Both the position numbers and the translations under genes were made by a program. Shown here in pieces: positions 17,648 through 26,676 of a stretch of DNA of 64,000 nt. Within the stretch, counting starts at the first letter, position 1. Each line of letters opens with the position of its first letter. Below the pieces are notes generated by a model, which was given only the letters and a program-made list of their open reading frames with translations, searched no databases and was not told the origin of the DNA. Source of the DNA: Actinomyces oris (GTDB lineage Bacteria > Actinomycetota > Actinomycetes > Actinomycetales > Actinomycetaceae); contig NZ_MSGO01000001.1 of assembly GCF_001929375.1 (NCBI RefSeq), forward strand, positions 22,467-86,466, given 5' to 3'.

Positions 17648-20647
17648 ATGGACCCGGTTCAGCTCATGATGGCGGCGCACCAGGCCGATGCGGCGGTCGC
17701 CGCTCAGACTCCGGACCAGGCCCTGCAGGCCGCGATCGCGCAGAGCCGGCCAGACCTGTGGGGGCCGCTGTCGACCAACCCCGCGACCTATCCCGACCTG
17801 CTCGGCTGGCTGGCCAGTACCGAGAACGCCGAGGTTCTGGCCAACCTTCGGGCGCGCGGCTACCTGACCGACGACGCGGCGCCCGATGCCGCTGACGCTG
17901 TGGGCACGGTGGGGGCTGCGGGCGGCGAGCCCACCGTGGTTCCCGCTCTCGCTCAGGAGAGCCCGGAGCCGGCTGAGCCGGCTGAAGACGGCGGCACGCT
18001 GGCGGAGGAGGACGAGGCCGCTGATGAGTCCGAGCCGGCCGAGAAGAGTGGCTCGGAGCCCTCGGATGCCGCCGGTGAGGGGAGTGCTGAGCCCGCTGAT
18101 GCGGCTGAGGATGCCGCCGATGAGGCCGTGGATGCCGATGACTCTGGCGAGGCCGATGGTGAGTCGGGGACGGAGGAGCCCATTGAGGACTCCGAGGACA
18201 CCGAAGCGGTTGAGGGGGTGCGAGGCCCGGAGTCTGCGGACTCCTCAGCTGAGGCTGCCACCGATCCCGATGCGGAGACCGCAGCCGACGAGGCTCAGGA
18301 GTCGGGGACCGATGAGCCTGATGATGAAGCCGAGGGTGGTGTCGAGGACGCCGCCGCCGACGAGGACGCCGCCGCCGATGAGGGCGTGGATGCCGACGAC
18401 TCTGGCGAGGCCGGTGACGAGCAGGAGACAGAGGAGTCCACCGAGGAAGCCGGGGGCGCTGAGGACGACGAGGCTGAGAGCCAGGCTTCGGAGGACCAGC
18501 ACGCCGAGGACGCCGCGGCCGATGAGCGTGGCGTTGAGTCCGCTGATGCGGCTGAGGACGCCGCCGCCGATGAGGGCGTGGATGCCGACGACTCTGGCGA
18601 GGCCGGTGGTGAGTCGGGGACGGAGGAGCCCCTTGAGGACTCCGAGGTCACCGAAGCGGTTGAGGGGGTGCGAGGCCCGGAGTCTGCGGACTCCTCGGCT
18701 GAGGCTGCCACCGATCCCGATGCGCAGGACGCCGCCGACGAGGCCCAGGAGTCGGGGACCGATGAGCCTGATGACAAGGCTGAGGATGGCGTTGAGGAAG
18801 CCGGGGGCGCTGAGGACGACGAGGCTGAGAACCAGACCTCGGAGGACCAGCACGCCGAGGGCACCGATGACGACTCTGGCGAGGCCGGTGGTGAGTCGGG
18901 GACGGAGGAGCCCATTGAGGACTCCGAGGACACCGAAGCGGTTGAGGGGGTGCGAGGCCCGGAGTCTGCGGACTCCTCAGCTGAGGCTGCCACTGAGCCC
19001 GATGCGGAGACCGCTGCCGACGAGGCTCAGGAGTCGGGGACTGATGAGCCTGATGATGAAGCCTCGGATAGCGTCGAGGACGCCGCGGCCGACGAGGCCG
19101 TGGGCGCCGATGACGACTCTGGCGAGTCTGACGGTGAGGGGAGTGCCGAGGGCGCTGACGCGGCCGAGGACGCGCAGGTCACGGAGTCGGCGGCTGTCAC
19201 CGATCCCGACGCAGAGCCGGAAGCCGCTGAGGACGCCGCCGACGAGTCGGCTGAGGAAGCCGTCGACAACGCCCCGGCCGTCCTCGCCCCCGCATCGCAG
19301 TGGCACGAGGTCGACTCGGCTGACACGACTGACTTCACGGCCGCAGCTCAGGCCGCAGCCCAGTCCGTGGCTGCGGCCACCGGCTGGGCAGCGGGCTCGG
19401 CAGCTCCCGCCGCGGGCTCGGCCGAGTCAGTGGCCCTCCCCGTGCCCCCGCCCCCGTCGGCCGAGGACATCGCCGCCTGGGCCGAGACCCCCAGCGGAGC
19501 GCCGTCGGGCTTCTCCGCCGCTCAACCGGCCGTGGAGCTGGACATGTTCGGCCCCCAGATGATGGCCCAGATGCCACCTCCTCAGCGGAATCAGCCGTCG
19601 ACATCCAGCACCGGGCGCCTGGTCGCGATCATCGTGGTCCTCCTGCTGGTCATCGTCGGCGGAGGCGGTCTGTGGGCCGGCAACTACTTCGCCCACAAGG
19701 GCAAGGGCGACGACTCCTCCGACACCTCCCAGGACAAGGCCGACAGCAACAGCGACAAGGATGGCAAGCAGAACGGCCAGGTCGACGCCGCGGCCACGTC
19801 GACCGCGTCAGCCCTACCCTCGGGCTCGGTCAAGGCCTGCTCCAGCATGCCGACCTTCACAATCACCTCGGTGGAGGACGGCCAGGGCGAGCTCAAGGTC
19901 CAGGGCACCATGACGACCTCCTGCGCCGAGGGCGACTTCCTGGCCGGATCATCCAGCCAGGTCCTCGTCTACAGCTCCACCAGCCCCACCGGCGGAGCCG
20001 ACATCGACCACCTCGTGGCCTCGGGAACCTTCGACCTCTCCAGCGACCCGCTCATCATCCCCAACGGCGGACGGACCGTGACGCTGCGCTTCGGCGAGGA
20101 GCACTACTTCCGCACCGCCAAGGACCTCGACCTCAATGGACTGTCGGTCAGGCCCACCTTCGACCGCGGCACCTCAACCAGCGCCACCGCGAAGAGCTCG
20201 ACGAACTCCCCGATGACCATCGCCTCCTCAACGAGCTCCAACGCCAACCAGGAGGCGCAGGACGAGCAGGCCGCCGGGGACGCCATCCAGTGGCAGATCA
20301 AGCACGACTACCCCATCGTCATGAACAACATGCGGGGCAAGTGGACCCCGCAGCTGTCCTCCAAGAAGGTCGGCCTGGTGGCCGACGGGCAGACCTGGAC
20401 CAATCGCTCAATCCTCGCCGAGTACCTCAGGACACGGCAGTCCAACCCCAATGCCGTCATCATCGACACCAGTCAATGGCCGGTCTACGACGTCAGCGGC
20501 TGGTGGGTGACCCTGCAGGGTGAGCGCTTCAATGAAGCCGACCAGGCCAACGCCTGGTGCGACGCCCAGGGCTACGACTCCGAACACTGCCTGGCCAAGC
20601 GCATCGAGTCCAACGGAACATCGCAGGGCACCACCAAGCTCCGCTGA
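17648..20647 (+). CDS. Acidic-repeat single-span membrane protein with variant leucine-rich repeat head
   Basis: The 999-residue protein has a short N-terminal domain (about residues 1-75, including YPDLLGWLASTENAEVLANL) of the variant leucine-rich-repeat type. A region of more than 450 residues built mainly of Asp, Glu, Ala and Ser follows. A Pro/Ala/Gln linker leads to one transmembrane helix (about residues 656-678) and a C-terminal domain of some 320 residues with Ser/Thr-rich linkers. No signal peptide is present, so the acidic part is predicted to be cytoplasmic and the C-terminus outside. The ATG follows GGAAAGG. Three 200-base direct repeats lie in the acidic region. The function is unknown. 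Confidence 0.75.
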   Translation: MDPVQLMMAAHQADAAVAAQTPDQALQAAIAQSRPDLWGPLSTNPATYPDLLGWLASTENAEVLANLRARGYLTDDAAPDAADAVGTVGAAGGEPTVVPALAQESPEPAEPAEDGGTLAEEDEAADESEPAEKSGSEPSDAAGEGSAEPADAAEDAADEAVDADDSGEADGESGTEEPIEDSEDTEAVEGVRGPESADSSAEAATDPDAETAADEAQESGTDEPDDEAEGGVEDAAADEDAAADEGVDADDSGEAGDEQETEESTEEAGGAEDDEAESQASEDQHAEDAAADERGVESADAAEDAAADEGVDADDSGEAGGESGTEEPLEDSEVTEAVEGVRGPESADSSAEAATDPDAQDAADEAQESGTDEPDDKAEDGVEEAGGAEDDEAENQTSEDQHAEGTDDDSGEAGGESGTEEPIEDSEDTEAVEGVRGPESADSSAEAATEPDAETAADEAQESGTDEPDDEASDSVEDAAADEAVGADDDSGESDGEGSAEGADAAEDAQVTESAAVTDPDAEPEAAEDAADESAEEAVDNAPAVLAPASQWHEVDSADTTDFTAAAQAAAQSVAAATGWAAGSAAPAAGSAESVALPVPPPPSAEDIAAWAETPSGAPSGFSAAQPAVELDMFGPQMMAQMPPPQRNQPSTSSTGRLVAIIVVLLLVIVGGGGLWAGNYFAHKGKGDDSSDTSQDKADSNSDKDGKQNGQVDAAATSTASALPSGSVKACSSMPTFTITSVEDGQGELKVQGTMTTSCAEGDFLAGSSSQVLVYSSTSPTGGADIDHLVASGTFDLSSDPLIIPNGGRTVTLRFGEEHYFRTAKDLDLNGLSVRPTFDRGTSTSATAKSSTNSPMTIASSTSSNANQEAQDEQAAGDAIQWQIKHDYPIVMNNMRGKWTPQLSSKKVGLVADGQTWTNRSILAEYLRTRQSNPNAVIIDTSQWPVYDVSGWWVTLQGERFNEADQANAWCDAQGYDSEHCLAKRIESNGTSQGTTKLR
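18131..19062 (+). repeat. Direct repeats of about 200 bp inside the acidic protein gene
   Basis: Three near-identical in-frame units lie at about 18131-18331, 18581-18780 and 18864-19062. Each encodes a stretch from DDSGEA through GVRGPESADSSAEAAT to ESGTDEPDD. Smaller repeated blocks (EAGGAEDDEAE at 18449 and 18798) lie between them. Recombination between units would change the protein length in steps of roughly 70-95 residues without a frameshift. Confidence 0.85.
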
Positions 20648-20675
20648 GACGTGAGCCGGATCGCCTGAGAACCTG

Positions 20676-20714
20676 ATCGGCCCGCCTTGAGCCACTGGCT
20701 CAAGGCGGGCCGAT
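20676..20714. terminator. Bidirectional terminator
   Basis: A perfect 18-base stem (ATCGGCCCGCCTTGAGCC and complement) with a 3-base loop lies between the convergent acidic-protein gene and the GH3 gene, and can serve both. Confidence 0.85.
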
Positions 20715-20731
20715 GCGCATCTCGGCGCGCT

Positions 20732-22051
20732 TCAGGACTGCAGGTTCTTCTTCAGGTTCAGCACCCGCGTGGCCGACTCGTCCACCCGCGCCGCGAAGGC
20801 CGGGTCGGCCTGGGCGGCGGCGATCAGGGCCTTGACCATGTCCGCGGCCACCGTCGGGTCCGCCGAGGCCAGCACGAGGTCGCAACCGGCCCGGATCGCC
20901 CGCACGGCCCGATCGCCCGCGCCCACGTCCTGGACCTGGACGGCGGCGGAGACGTCGTCGGTGATGACCACCCCGGAGAAGCCCATCTCCGTGCGCAGCA
21001 TGTCGGTGACGATCGTCGAGGAGAAGACCGCCGGCGCCGAAGGATCGATGAGCGAGTACGTCGCCGAGGAGACCATGATGACCTGCGCGCCGGCGGCGAT
21101 GGCGTTGGCGAAGACGCCGACGGCGGCGTCGGGCAGGCGGCTCGTGGTGGCGTCGACGACACCCGCGGAGGTGTCCGTGTTGTCCTTCACCCGCCCCAGT
21201 CCCGGGAAGTGCTTGTAGGTGGGGATGACCTTCGATGCCTGCATCCCCTCGGCGAAGGCGCCGGCCTGGGAGGAGACGGTGGCGGCGTCGTGGCCGTACT
21301 CCCGCCCCCAGCGGCCGATGGGGTCGTTGGAGGCCGGCCGGGAGATGTCGACCAGGTCGGCCACCGGGGCCAGGTTCATGTTGACGCCGACGTCGGCCAG
21401 CTCCTTGCCCCAGGTGCGTGCCGCGGCCACCAGCTGCTCGCGCGGCTGGGCCGACTGATCCATCGCCGAGGGGATGTCGGAGAAGCCCGCGCCGGACAGG
21501 ACCTGGACCTCACCGCCCTCCTGGTCAGTGGCCACGAGCATCGGGGCGGCGTGGGTCGTGCCCGGGCCGACCTTGCCGGTGAAGGAGGCGATGACCTTCT
21601 GGGTCGCCTGGCTGCCCGCCGTGGTGCGGCCGGCGATGAAGATGTTGCCGACGTGGTGGGTGTCGACGGCCTGGCTGGAGGACTGCTTGGGGGCGGCGGC
21701 GTCCACCCCGACCATGATGAGCTGGCCGACCTTCTCCTCCAGGCTCCAACCCGCCAGCGCTCCGTCGGTGGCCGTCGCGGTGGTCGACGGCGCCGCGCTC
21801 GCGGCCGCGGTGGGCGAGGGGGAGGCGCTCGACGGAGCCGGTTCCGGGGTCTTGGGCTGCGCGCTGGGCGAGGAGCCGCCGGTCGACGAGGAGCCGGGGA
21901 TCAGGGAGCATCCCGCCAGGGAGCCGGCGCCCAGGAGGGCCGCCAGGAGCACTGGTCGCCGGCTCACGTGATGCGGCGGGAGCCGGCTGGGAACAGCGGG
22001 GGCGGAAGGCTTCCCTGCGCTCGGAGTGTCAGGCCGATGACGGTCGTTCAT
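20732..22051 (-). CDS. Glycoside hydrolase family 3 lipoprotein (NagZ-like)
   Basis: The protein of about 439 residues has a twin-Arg-containing N-terminus, a hydrophobic stretch and the lipobox LAGC, so it should be a membrane-anchored lipoprotein on the outer face. After a Ser/Ala/Pro linker comes a GH3 domain with the KHFPGLGRVKDNTDT motif near the middle and GVVITDDVSAA, which supplies the catalytic Asp. Bacterial family members release N-acetylglucosamine from peptidoglycan fragments or glycoproteins; substrate preference is not shown here. The ATG at 22051 was chosen; a GTG three codons upstream (22060) is possible. Confidence 0.85.
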   Translation of the reverse strand: MNDRHRPDTPSAGKPSAPAVPSRLPPHHVSRRPVLLAALLGAGSLAGCSLIPGSSSTGGSSPSAQPKTPEPAPSSASPSPTAAASAAPSTTATATDGALAGWSLEEKVGQLIMVGVDAAAPKQSSSQAVDTHHVGNIFIAGRTTAGSQATQKVIASFTGKVGPGTTHAAPMLVATDQEGGEVQVLSGAGFSDIPSAMDQSAQPREQLVAAARTWGKELADVGVNMNLAPVADLVDISRPASNDPIGRWGREYGHDAATVSSQAGAFAEGMQASKVIPTYKHFPGLGRVKDNTDTSAGVVDATTSRLPDAAVGVFANAIAAGAQVIMVSSATYSLIDPSAPAVFSSTIVTDMLRTEMGFSGVVITDDVSAAVQVQDVGAGDRAVRAIRAGCDLVLASADPTVAADMVKALIAAAQADPAFAARVDESATRVLNLKKNLQS

Positions 22052-22129
22052 GCCGGCCACACTAAGGCAGGTCCCTGGGTGCGTGCGAGGTCAGGACTCT
22101 GACGGCCTGTTGTCGCACTGCTCCCGGTG

Positions 22130-22561
22130 CTACTCCCAGCCCAGCTCGTGGAGGCGCTCGTCGGGGATGCCGAAGTGGTGGGCCACCTCGTGGATGACGG
22201 TCACGATGATCTCCTCCTCCAGCTCCTCGCGGCTGGGGCACCAGCGCTCCAAGGGCCCACGGAAGATGAGGATGCGGTCGGGCAGCACCATGGACCAGCC
22301 CTCGTCGCGCTCGGTCAGGGGGACGCCGTCGTACAGCCCCAGAAGTGTGGGCAGGCCGGAGTCGTCATAGTCCTCCTCGGTGAGCATCTCCGGGTCGGGC
22401 TCGTCCTGGACGAGGACGACGACGTTTTCCATCACCTCGGCCAGGTCGACGGGGATCCGGTCGAGGGCGTCGCCGACGACGTCCTCGAACTCCTGCTGCG
22501 ACATCCTCGCCGGCTGCGGTTGCCGGGCGCGGTCCGGCTCCCGGTGGTGCTCGTGGCTCAC
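22130..22561 (-). CDS. Metallopeptidase family protein (zincin-like)
   Basis: The protein of up to 143 residues has the zinc-binding motif HEVAHHFG near its C-terminus, preceded by an acidic helix, which fits the small zincin-like family PF06262. The conserved core starts at MSQQEFEDVVGDALDRIP, so translation may start at the internal ATG at 22504 rather than the GTG at 22561; the first 19 residues look like linker. No peptidase activity has been established for the family as far as I know. Confidence 0.82.
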   Translation of the reverse strand: MSHEHHREPDRARQPQPARMSQQEFEDVVGDALDRIPVDLAEVMENVVVLVQDEPDPEMLTEEDYDDSGLPTLLGLYDGVPLTERDEGWSMVLPDRILIFRGPLERWCPSREELEEEIIVTVIHEVAHHFGIPDERLHELGWE

Positions 22562-22728
22562 GAGCTCAGCCTGCCAGACCGCCAGGCTCCGGCTCGGTAG
22601 GCCTCGCGGGCCGGAATCCCGCCGAAGACCGAGCGGTGAGGAGGGTCACGCTCCTGGGATTTGCGCTGCGGAAGACTGTCCCCTTAGTGTTCATCCCGGT
22701 TCGAGGCGCGACGACGTCGAGGCCCCTG

Positions 22729-22801
22729 GCCCCCATCGTCTAGCGGCCCAGGACCCCGCCCTTTCACGGCGGTAGCACGGGTTCGAATCCCGTTGGGGGT
22801 A
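22729..22801 (+). tRNA. tRNA-Glu (anticodon TTC)
   Basis: A 73-base cloverleaf starts GCCCCCA, with anticodon stem CCGCC/GGCGG around CTTTCAC, the T-arm GGGTTCGAATCCC and acceptor TGGGGGT plus A. CCA is not encoded. Confidence 0.95.
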
Positions 22802-22839
22802 CGGATTCGCACAAGTGAATAACACAGTGAATTCACACT

Positions 22840-22913
22840 GGCCTCGTGGCGCAGTTGGTTAGCGCGCCGCCCTGTCACGGCGGAGGTCGCGGGTTCAAGT
22901 CCCGTCGAGGTCG
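22840..22913 (+). tRNA. tRNA-Asp (anticodon GTC)
   Basis: A 74-base cloverleaf with acceptor GGCCTCG/CGAGGTC, anticodon loop CTGTCAC, T-arm GGGTTCAAGTCCC and discriminator G. It lies 38 bases after tRNA-Glu. Confidence 0.95.
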
Positions 22914-22960
22914 CGGAAAGGTCGGTCCGATCAGAAATGGTCGGGCCGATTCCATCCCAA

Positions 22961-23033
22961 GGCTCTGTAGCTCAGTTGGTAGAGCGTTCGACTGAAAATC
23001 GAAAGGTCACCGGATCGACGCCGGTCGGAGCCA
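22961..23033 (+). tRNA. tRNA-Phe (anticodon GAA)
   Basis: A 73-base cloverleaf with acceptor GGCTCTG/CGGAGCC, anticodon stem TCGAC and loop TGAAAAT, and T-arm CCGGATCGACGCCGG. It is the last of three clustered tRNA genes, probably one transcript. Confidence 0.95.
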
Positions 23034-23040
23034 CTGCGAA

Positions 23041-23070
23041 AGGCCCGGAACCCACAAGGTTCCGGGCCTT
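23041..23070. terminator. Terminator after the tRNA cluster
   Basis: A 12-base perfect stem (AGGCCCGGAACC and GGTTCCGGGCCT) with loop CACAA follows tRNA-Phe by seven bases and lies just ahead of the convergent membrane-protein gene. Confidence 0.85.
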
Positions 23071-23108
23071 CGCTCATTGCTGGGCGGGTTACCGCCCGGA
23101 GCGGGAGG

Positions 23109-24167
23109 TCAGTGCATCCTGCGCCAGGCGGCACGGGCGCTGGCGAAGATCCCGAACAGGAGGCCGGAGACCGGCCAGATGATCCAGGAGATGCCCCAGG
23201 CGTCGAAGACGAAGCTCCACAGCAGGTAGATGACCACCATGGCCGGCCAGTAGATGCTCGCCACGAAGCCGACGAACGGATCCTCGTCCTCCTCGCCGTC
23301 GGACCTGCGGGAGGAGTACTCGCCGGAGCCGCCGGGGTGGGTGAGAGTCGTGTAGGTGGAGGACGCCCATGCGGCGGGCAGGTAGATGCTCAGGCCCGTC
23401 GCGATGATGACCAGCGAGATCGCGACGCCGATACTGGAGAGCTCCGACTGGGGTCCATGATCGGGGGCGAGCATGCTGGTGGCCAGGATCGGCAGCGCGG
23501 AGACGATCCACAGGAAGACCGCGATCGTCAGCCGGCGGGTGCGAACCGTCTCATGGTTGAGGCGTTCGCGGACCGCCCAGGCGGTCACCACCGGGTCCGG
23601 GGTGAACTTGCCCTCGATGAGGTGATGGACGGAGGAGAAGGCCGCCCGGCGCTGCACCAGCATGCCCACGCCCAGGCCCACGAGCAGCAGGGCGAAGGCG
23701 ATGCCGATGAAGGAGGCCGTGTTGTCGCTGATGGCTAGCCGCCCGGCTTCGGTCAGGCTTGTCAGGACGATGAGCGCGGTCGGGGCGCAGACGAAGAGGC
23801 TGACCGCATGGGCGAGGGTCGAGGCGGTGCTCCGCTTGGCCTGGGCCAGGGCCTGGGCCTCGGGCAGCGTCACCACCGGGTAGGCGGGCCGGCTGGGCCC
23901 GGTCGGGGTGCCGGCGGCGGGAGCGGCCTGAGGCTCGGCGTCGGGCCGGATATCCGCGGCGATGCCCAGGACCGGGGCCAGCTCGTGAAGGTTGCCGAAG
24001 TCGGTGATGACCTGCCCGACCGCCTCGTTGTGGGTCTTGCCGTGAGCAATGGCGTCGTTGTAGGCGTCCTCCATCATGGCGTGCAGCTCGGCGCGGGCCT
24101 CGGTCAGGCGCGGCGTGGCCGGGTAGGGGGCGAACATGGCGTCGAGGAAGGTCTCGATGGCGTCCAT
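23109..24167 (-). CDS. Membrane protein with N-terminal HAAS/permease-prefix-like domain
   Basis: The 352-residue protein starts with an alpha-helical domain (about residues 1-65, MDAIETFLDAMFAPYP) like the HAAS or permease-prefix domain encoded beside PadR regulators. Six or so transmembrane helices follow from residue 105 to the end, with a charged loop (SSRRSDGEEDEDP) before the last pair. Its ATG overlaps the stop of the PadR gene by four bases, so the two are one operon and this is the likely effector controlled by PadR. Longer frames extending upstream are shadows of the PadR gene. Confidence 0.78.
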   Translation of the reverse strand: MDAIETFLDAMFAPYPATPRLTEARAELHAMMEDAYNDAIAHGKTHNEAVGQVITDFGNLHELAPVLGIAADIRPDAEPQAAPAAGTPTGPSRPAYPVVTLPEAQALAQAKRSTASTLAHAVSLFVCAPTALIVLTSLTEAGRLAISDNTASFIGIAFALLLVGLGVGMLVQRRAAFSSVHHLIEGKFTPDPVVTAWAVRERLNHETVRTRRLTIAVFLWIVSALPILATSMLAPDHGPQSELSSIGVAISLVIIATGLSIYLPAAWASSTYTTLTHPGGSGEYSSRRSDGEEDEDPFVGFVASIYWPAMVVIYLLWSFVFDAWGISWIIWPVSGLLFGIFASARAAWRRMH

Positions 24168-24496
24168 CAGGGGACTCCTTTCGCGAAACGGTCGATAAGG
24201 GTCTTGGTGTCCTCCCACTCGGACACCTTGGCCGCCAGGTGGGTGGTGCCTTCGGAGGTGAGGCGGTAGTAGGTGCGGGACTTGCCGGAGTCGGAGACTC
24301 CCGAGTAGGAGACCGCCAGGCCGCTGGACTCCAGGCGCTTGAGGGCCGTGTAGAGGGTGGTCTGCTTGATGGTGTACTCGCCGTCGGAGACCTCGGTGAT
24401 GGTCTTGGCCAGGTCGTAGGCGTAGGACGGCTGCCGCTTGAGCAGGGACAGGACGATGAGGTCGATGTAGCCGCGAATGGCATCTGCGCTGATCAT
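24167..24496 (-). CDS. PadR family transcriptional regulator
   Basis: The 109-residue protein is a short PadR repressor: a winged helix with YAYDLAKTITEVSDGEY and the conserved TLYTALKRLESSGL recognition region (residues 46-59), then RTYYRLTSEG. A near-perfect operator overlaps its promoter at 24554-24582, so it very likely represses its own operon, which includes the downstream membrane protein. The ligand or signal is unknown. Confidence 0.92.
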   Translation of the reverse strand: MISADAIRGYIDLIVLSLLKRQPSYAYDLAKTITEVSDGEYTIKQTTLYTALKRLESSGLAVSYSGVSDSGKSRTYYRLTSEGTTHLAAKVSEWEDTKTLIDRFAKGVP

Positions 24497-24553
24497 GCGA
24501 GCCCTCCTTCCTTGGTTCGTGGTGGCGGGTCCCTGAAGTCCTTGTGTGCATCT

Positions 24554-24582
24554 AACGTACTACGTCACACGTAGTACGTCAA
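24554..24582 (-). promoter_or_regulatory. PadR promoter and overlapping operator
   Basis: A perfect palindrome with 10-base arms (ACGTACTACG, 5-base centre TCACA, CGTAGTACGT) occupies 24555-24579. On the minus strand a promoter with TTGACG (24582-24577), 17-base spacing and TACGTT (24559-24554) exactly straddles it. Binding would block RNA polymerase. Confidence 0.85.
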
Positions 24583-24662
24583 GCGAGTGTTGGAGGGGTG
24601 CGGTTCTCACAGCCGGCCATGCGTCACAGCCCAGGTACAGCCCGGCTGCTTAAGGTGGCCCT

Positions 24663-26105
24663 ATGCTCGTCGCAGCCACCACCCCTCCCGCGACCCCCAG
24701 CGCAGATCCCAGCGCGAGTCCCTCCATCACCCCCACCCCTGCACCCACCAGCACTCCCACGGGCATACCCCAGGTCAACGTGGACGAGACCGTCAAAGCG
24801 GTGACCAAGACGACGAACGACCTGGTCACCATCGCCTGGCACGCCGGGCTGGGCGCCGTCATCGGCCTCGTCATCGCTTTCGTGGTGGTGACGATCCTCA
24901 GGTTCATGGGCAGGCGCCGCCTCCTGTACCACGAGATCGTGGAGCTCGGGCGCCGGCCCATCTTCGCCGTCGGCGCCATGACCGGGGCCTTCCTGGGCTC
25001 CCAGCTCGCCCTGACCGGGCTGCGGCACGACAAGAGCGACTCCACGACGATGGTCGTCATCGAACGCGGGGTCACCATCGCCCTCATCTTCTCGGTGACC
25101 TGGCTCGTCGTCGCCTTCGCCAAGGCCATCGAGTCCACCGTCGTCAAGGGGGCGCAGGCCGGCGGGAACCAGGGGCGCGCCAACCGGGTGACCACTCAGA
25201 GCCAGATCATCCGGCGCGTCGCCCAGGTCATCATCGTCATCGCCGGGCTCGTCAGCGCCATCATGACCTTCCCCAGCGTCCAGTTCGCCATGGGCTCGCT
25301 GCTCGCCTCGGCCGGTCTGGCCTCCGTCATCGCCGGTATGGCCGCCCGCTCCATGCTCGGCAACGTCTTCGCCGGCCTCCAGCTGGCCACCACCGACGCC
25401 ATCCGCGTGGACGACGTCGTCGTCGTCGATGATCAGCAGGGCACCATCGAGGAGATCACCCTGACCTACGTGGTCATGCGCACCTGGGACGACCGGCGCC
25501 TCATCCTGCCCTCGACCCACTTCACCGAGAACCCCTTCGCCAACTGGACGCGCGGAGGCTCTCAGGCCACCGGCTTCTTCACCCTCGACCTGGACTGGCG
25601 CGTGCCCATCGCCTCGCTGCGCGCCGAGCTGGCCCGCCTCGTGGCCGCCTCGCCGGTCTGGGACGGGCGCCAGGCCTCCCTCGAGGTCTTCGACGCCGTC
25701 GGCGGTCACGTCACCGTGCGCATCGTCCTGACCGGGGACAACCCCGGTGATGTCGGCGCCCTCAAGTCCTACGTGCGCGAGGAGCTGGTCACCTGGCTCC
25801 AGCGGGAGGCCCCCTACGCCCTGCCGCGCACGCGAGTGGAGGTCGAGCAGGTCGAGGTCACCCATGACCTCGACCCCGAGAAGGTGGCCCGCGCCGCCGA
25901 GGAGATCATCACCAAGCAGAAGAACGAGACCGCCGGCACCACCACGGCCGCTACGGAAAACGGGGCCGATGCCGCCGTGACCACGGAGGCCGAGGGGGAG
26001 AGCGCGGCCCACGGTCTGGGAGCCCGGCGGGCCGTCACCCTGGGACGGGCCATGGGCCGCTCCCTGCTGCACCGCGCCCGGCGCGGGGGACTGGGACCCA
26101 GGTGA
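24663..26105 (+). CDS. Mechanosensitive ion channel, MscS family
   Basis: The 480-residue protein has a Pro/Thr/Ser-rich N-terminus, three to four transmembrane helices (about residues 60-220) and the MscS pore and beta domain. The pore region ASAGLASVIAGMAARSMLGN and the following DAIRVDDVVVVDDQQGTIEEITL are typical, as is the ILPSTHFTENPFANW block. The C-terminal 60 residues are charged and not conserved. It should open under membrane tension to release solutes during osmotic downshock. It is transcribed divergently from the PadR operon. Confidence 0.9.
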   Translation: MLVAATTPPATPSADPSASPSITPTPAPTSTPTGIPQVNVDETVKAVTKTTNDLVTIAWHAGLGAVIGLVIAFVVVTILRFMGRRRLLYHEIVELGRRPIFAVGAMTGAFLGSQLALTGLRHDKSDSTTMVVIERGVTIALIFSVTWLVVAFAKAIESTVVKGAQAGGNQGRANRVTTQSQIIRRVAQVIIVIAGLVSAIMTFPSVQFAMGSLLASAGLASVIAGMAARSMLGNVFAGLQLATTDAIRVDDVVVVDDQQGTIEEITLTYVVMRTWDDRRLILPSTHFTENPFANWTRGGSQATGFFTLDLDWRVPIASLRAELARLVAASPVWDGRQASLEVFDAVGGHVTVRIVLTGDNPGDVGALKSYVREELVTWLQREAPYALPRTRVEVEQVEVTHDLDPEKVARAAEEIITKQKNETAGTTTAATENGADAAVTTEAEGESAAHGLGARRAVTLGRAMGRSLLHRARRGGLGPR

Positions 26106-26205
26106 GCCGGGCTGCCGCTACGTGGCCGACGCCCGAGCGGATGGGTGAGTTTTCGCTGCGTGAACGCAGGTCGCCCGGCGCCGTCGGGCGGGCGACGATG
26201 AGCCC

Positions 26206-26676
26206 ATGAGTACCAACGCGAGCAACGACCCCTCTGTGACGCCCGCCGCCGAGCCCCGCGACCCGGCCATCGACCTGGAGGCCGCCGCGCGCACCGACGC
26301 CCAGTGGCGCGCCGCCCTGAGCCCCATGGAGTACCACGTGCTGCGCGAGGCCGGAACCGAGCGACCCTTCACCGGGGCCCTGCTCGACGAGCACCGCGAG
26401 GGCGTCTACCGCTGCCGCGGCTGCGGCGCCGAGCTGTTCCGCTCCACCACCAAGTTCGACTCCCACTGCGGCTGGCCCTCCTTCTACGACCCCTCCGAGT
26501 CCGAGGCGGTCACCCTGAGCACCGACACCTCCCACGGCATGGTGCGCACCGAGGTCCGCTGCGCCACCTGCCACAGCCACCTGGGACACGTCTTCGACGA
26601 CGCCCCCCAGACCCCCACCGGCCAGCGCTACTGCATGAACTCCGTGAGCCTGACCTTCGAGGAGGAGCAAGCATGA
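26206..26676 (+). CDS. msrB: Peptide-methionine (R)-S-oxide reductase
   Basis: The 156-residue enzyme reduces methionine R-sulfoxide in proteins. It has two CxxC zinc pairs (CRGCG and CATCH), the [10 protein letters not shown] block and the catalytic Cys in RYCMNSVSL at the C-terminus. The first 40 residues are a variable extension. It overlaps the next gene by four bases (ATGA), so the two are co-translated. Confidence 0.95.
   Translation: MSTNASNDPSVTPAAEPRDPAIDLEAAARTDAQWRAALSPMEYHVLREAGTERPFTGALLDEHREGVYRCRGCGAELFRSTTKFDSHCGWPSFYDPSESEAVTLSTDTSHGMVRTEVRCATCHSHLGHVFDDAPQTPTGQRYCMNSVSLTFEEEQA

Noticed and set aside
22729..23033. tRNA cluster as an attachment site for an integrated element
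   Set aside because: No integrase and no repeated tRNA 3' end was seen nearby; flanking genes look like core genes.
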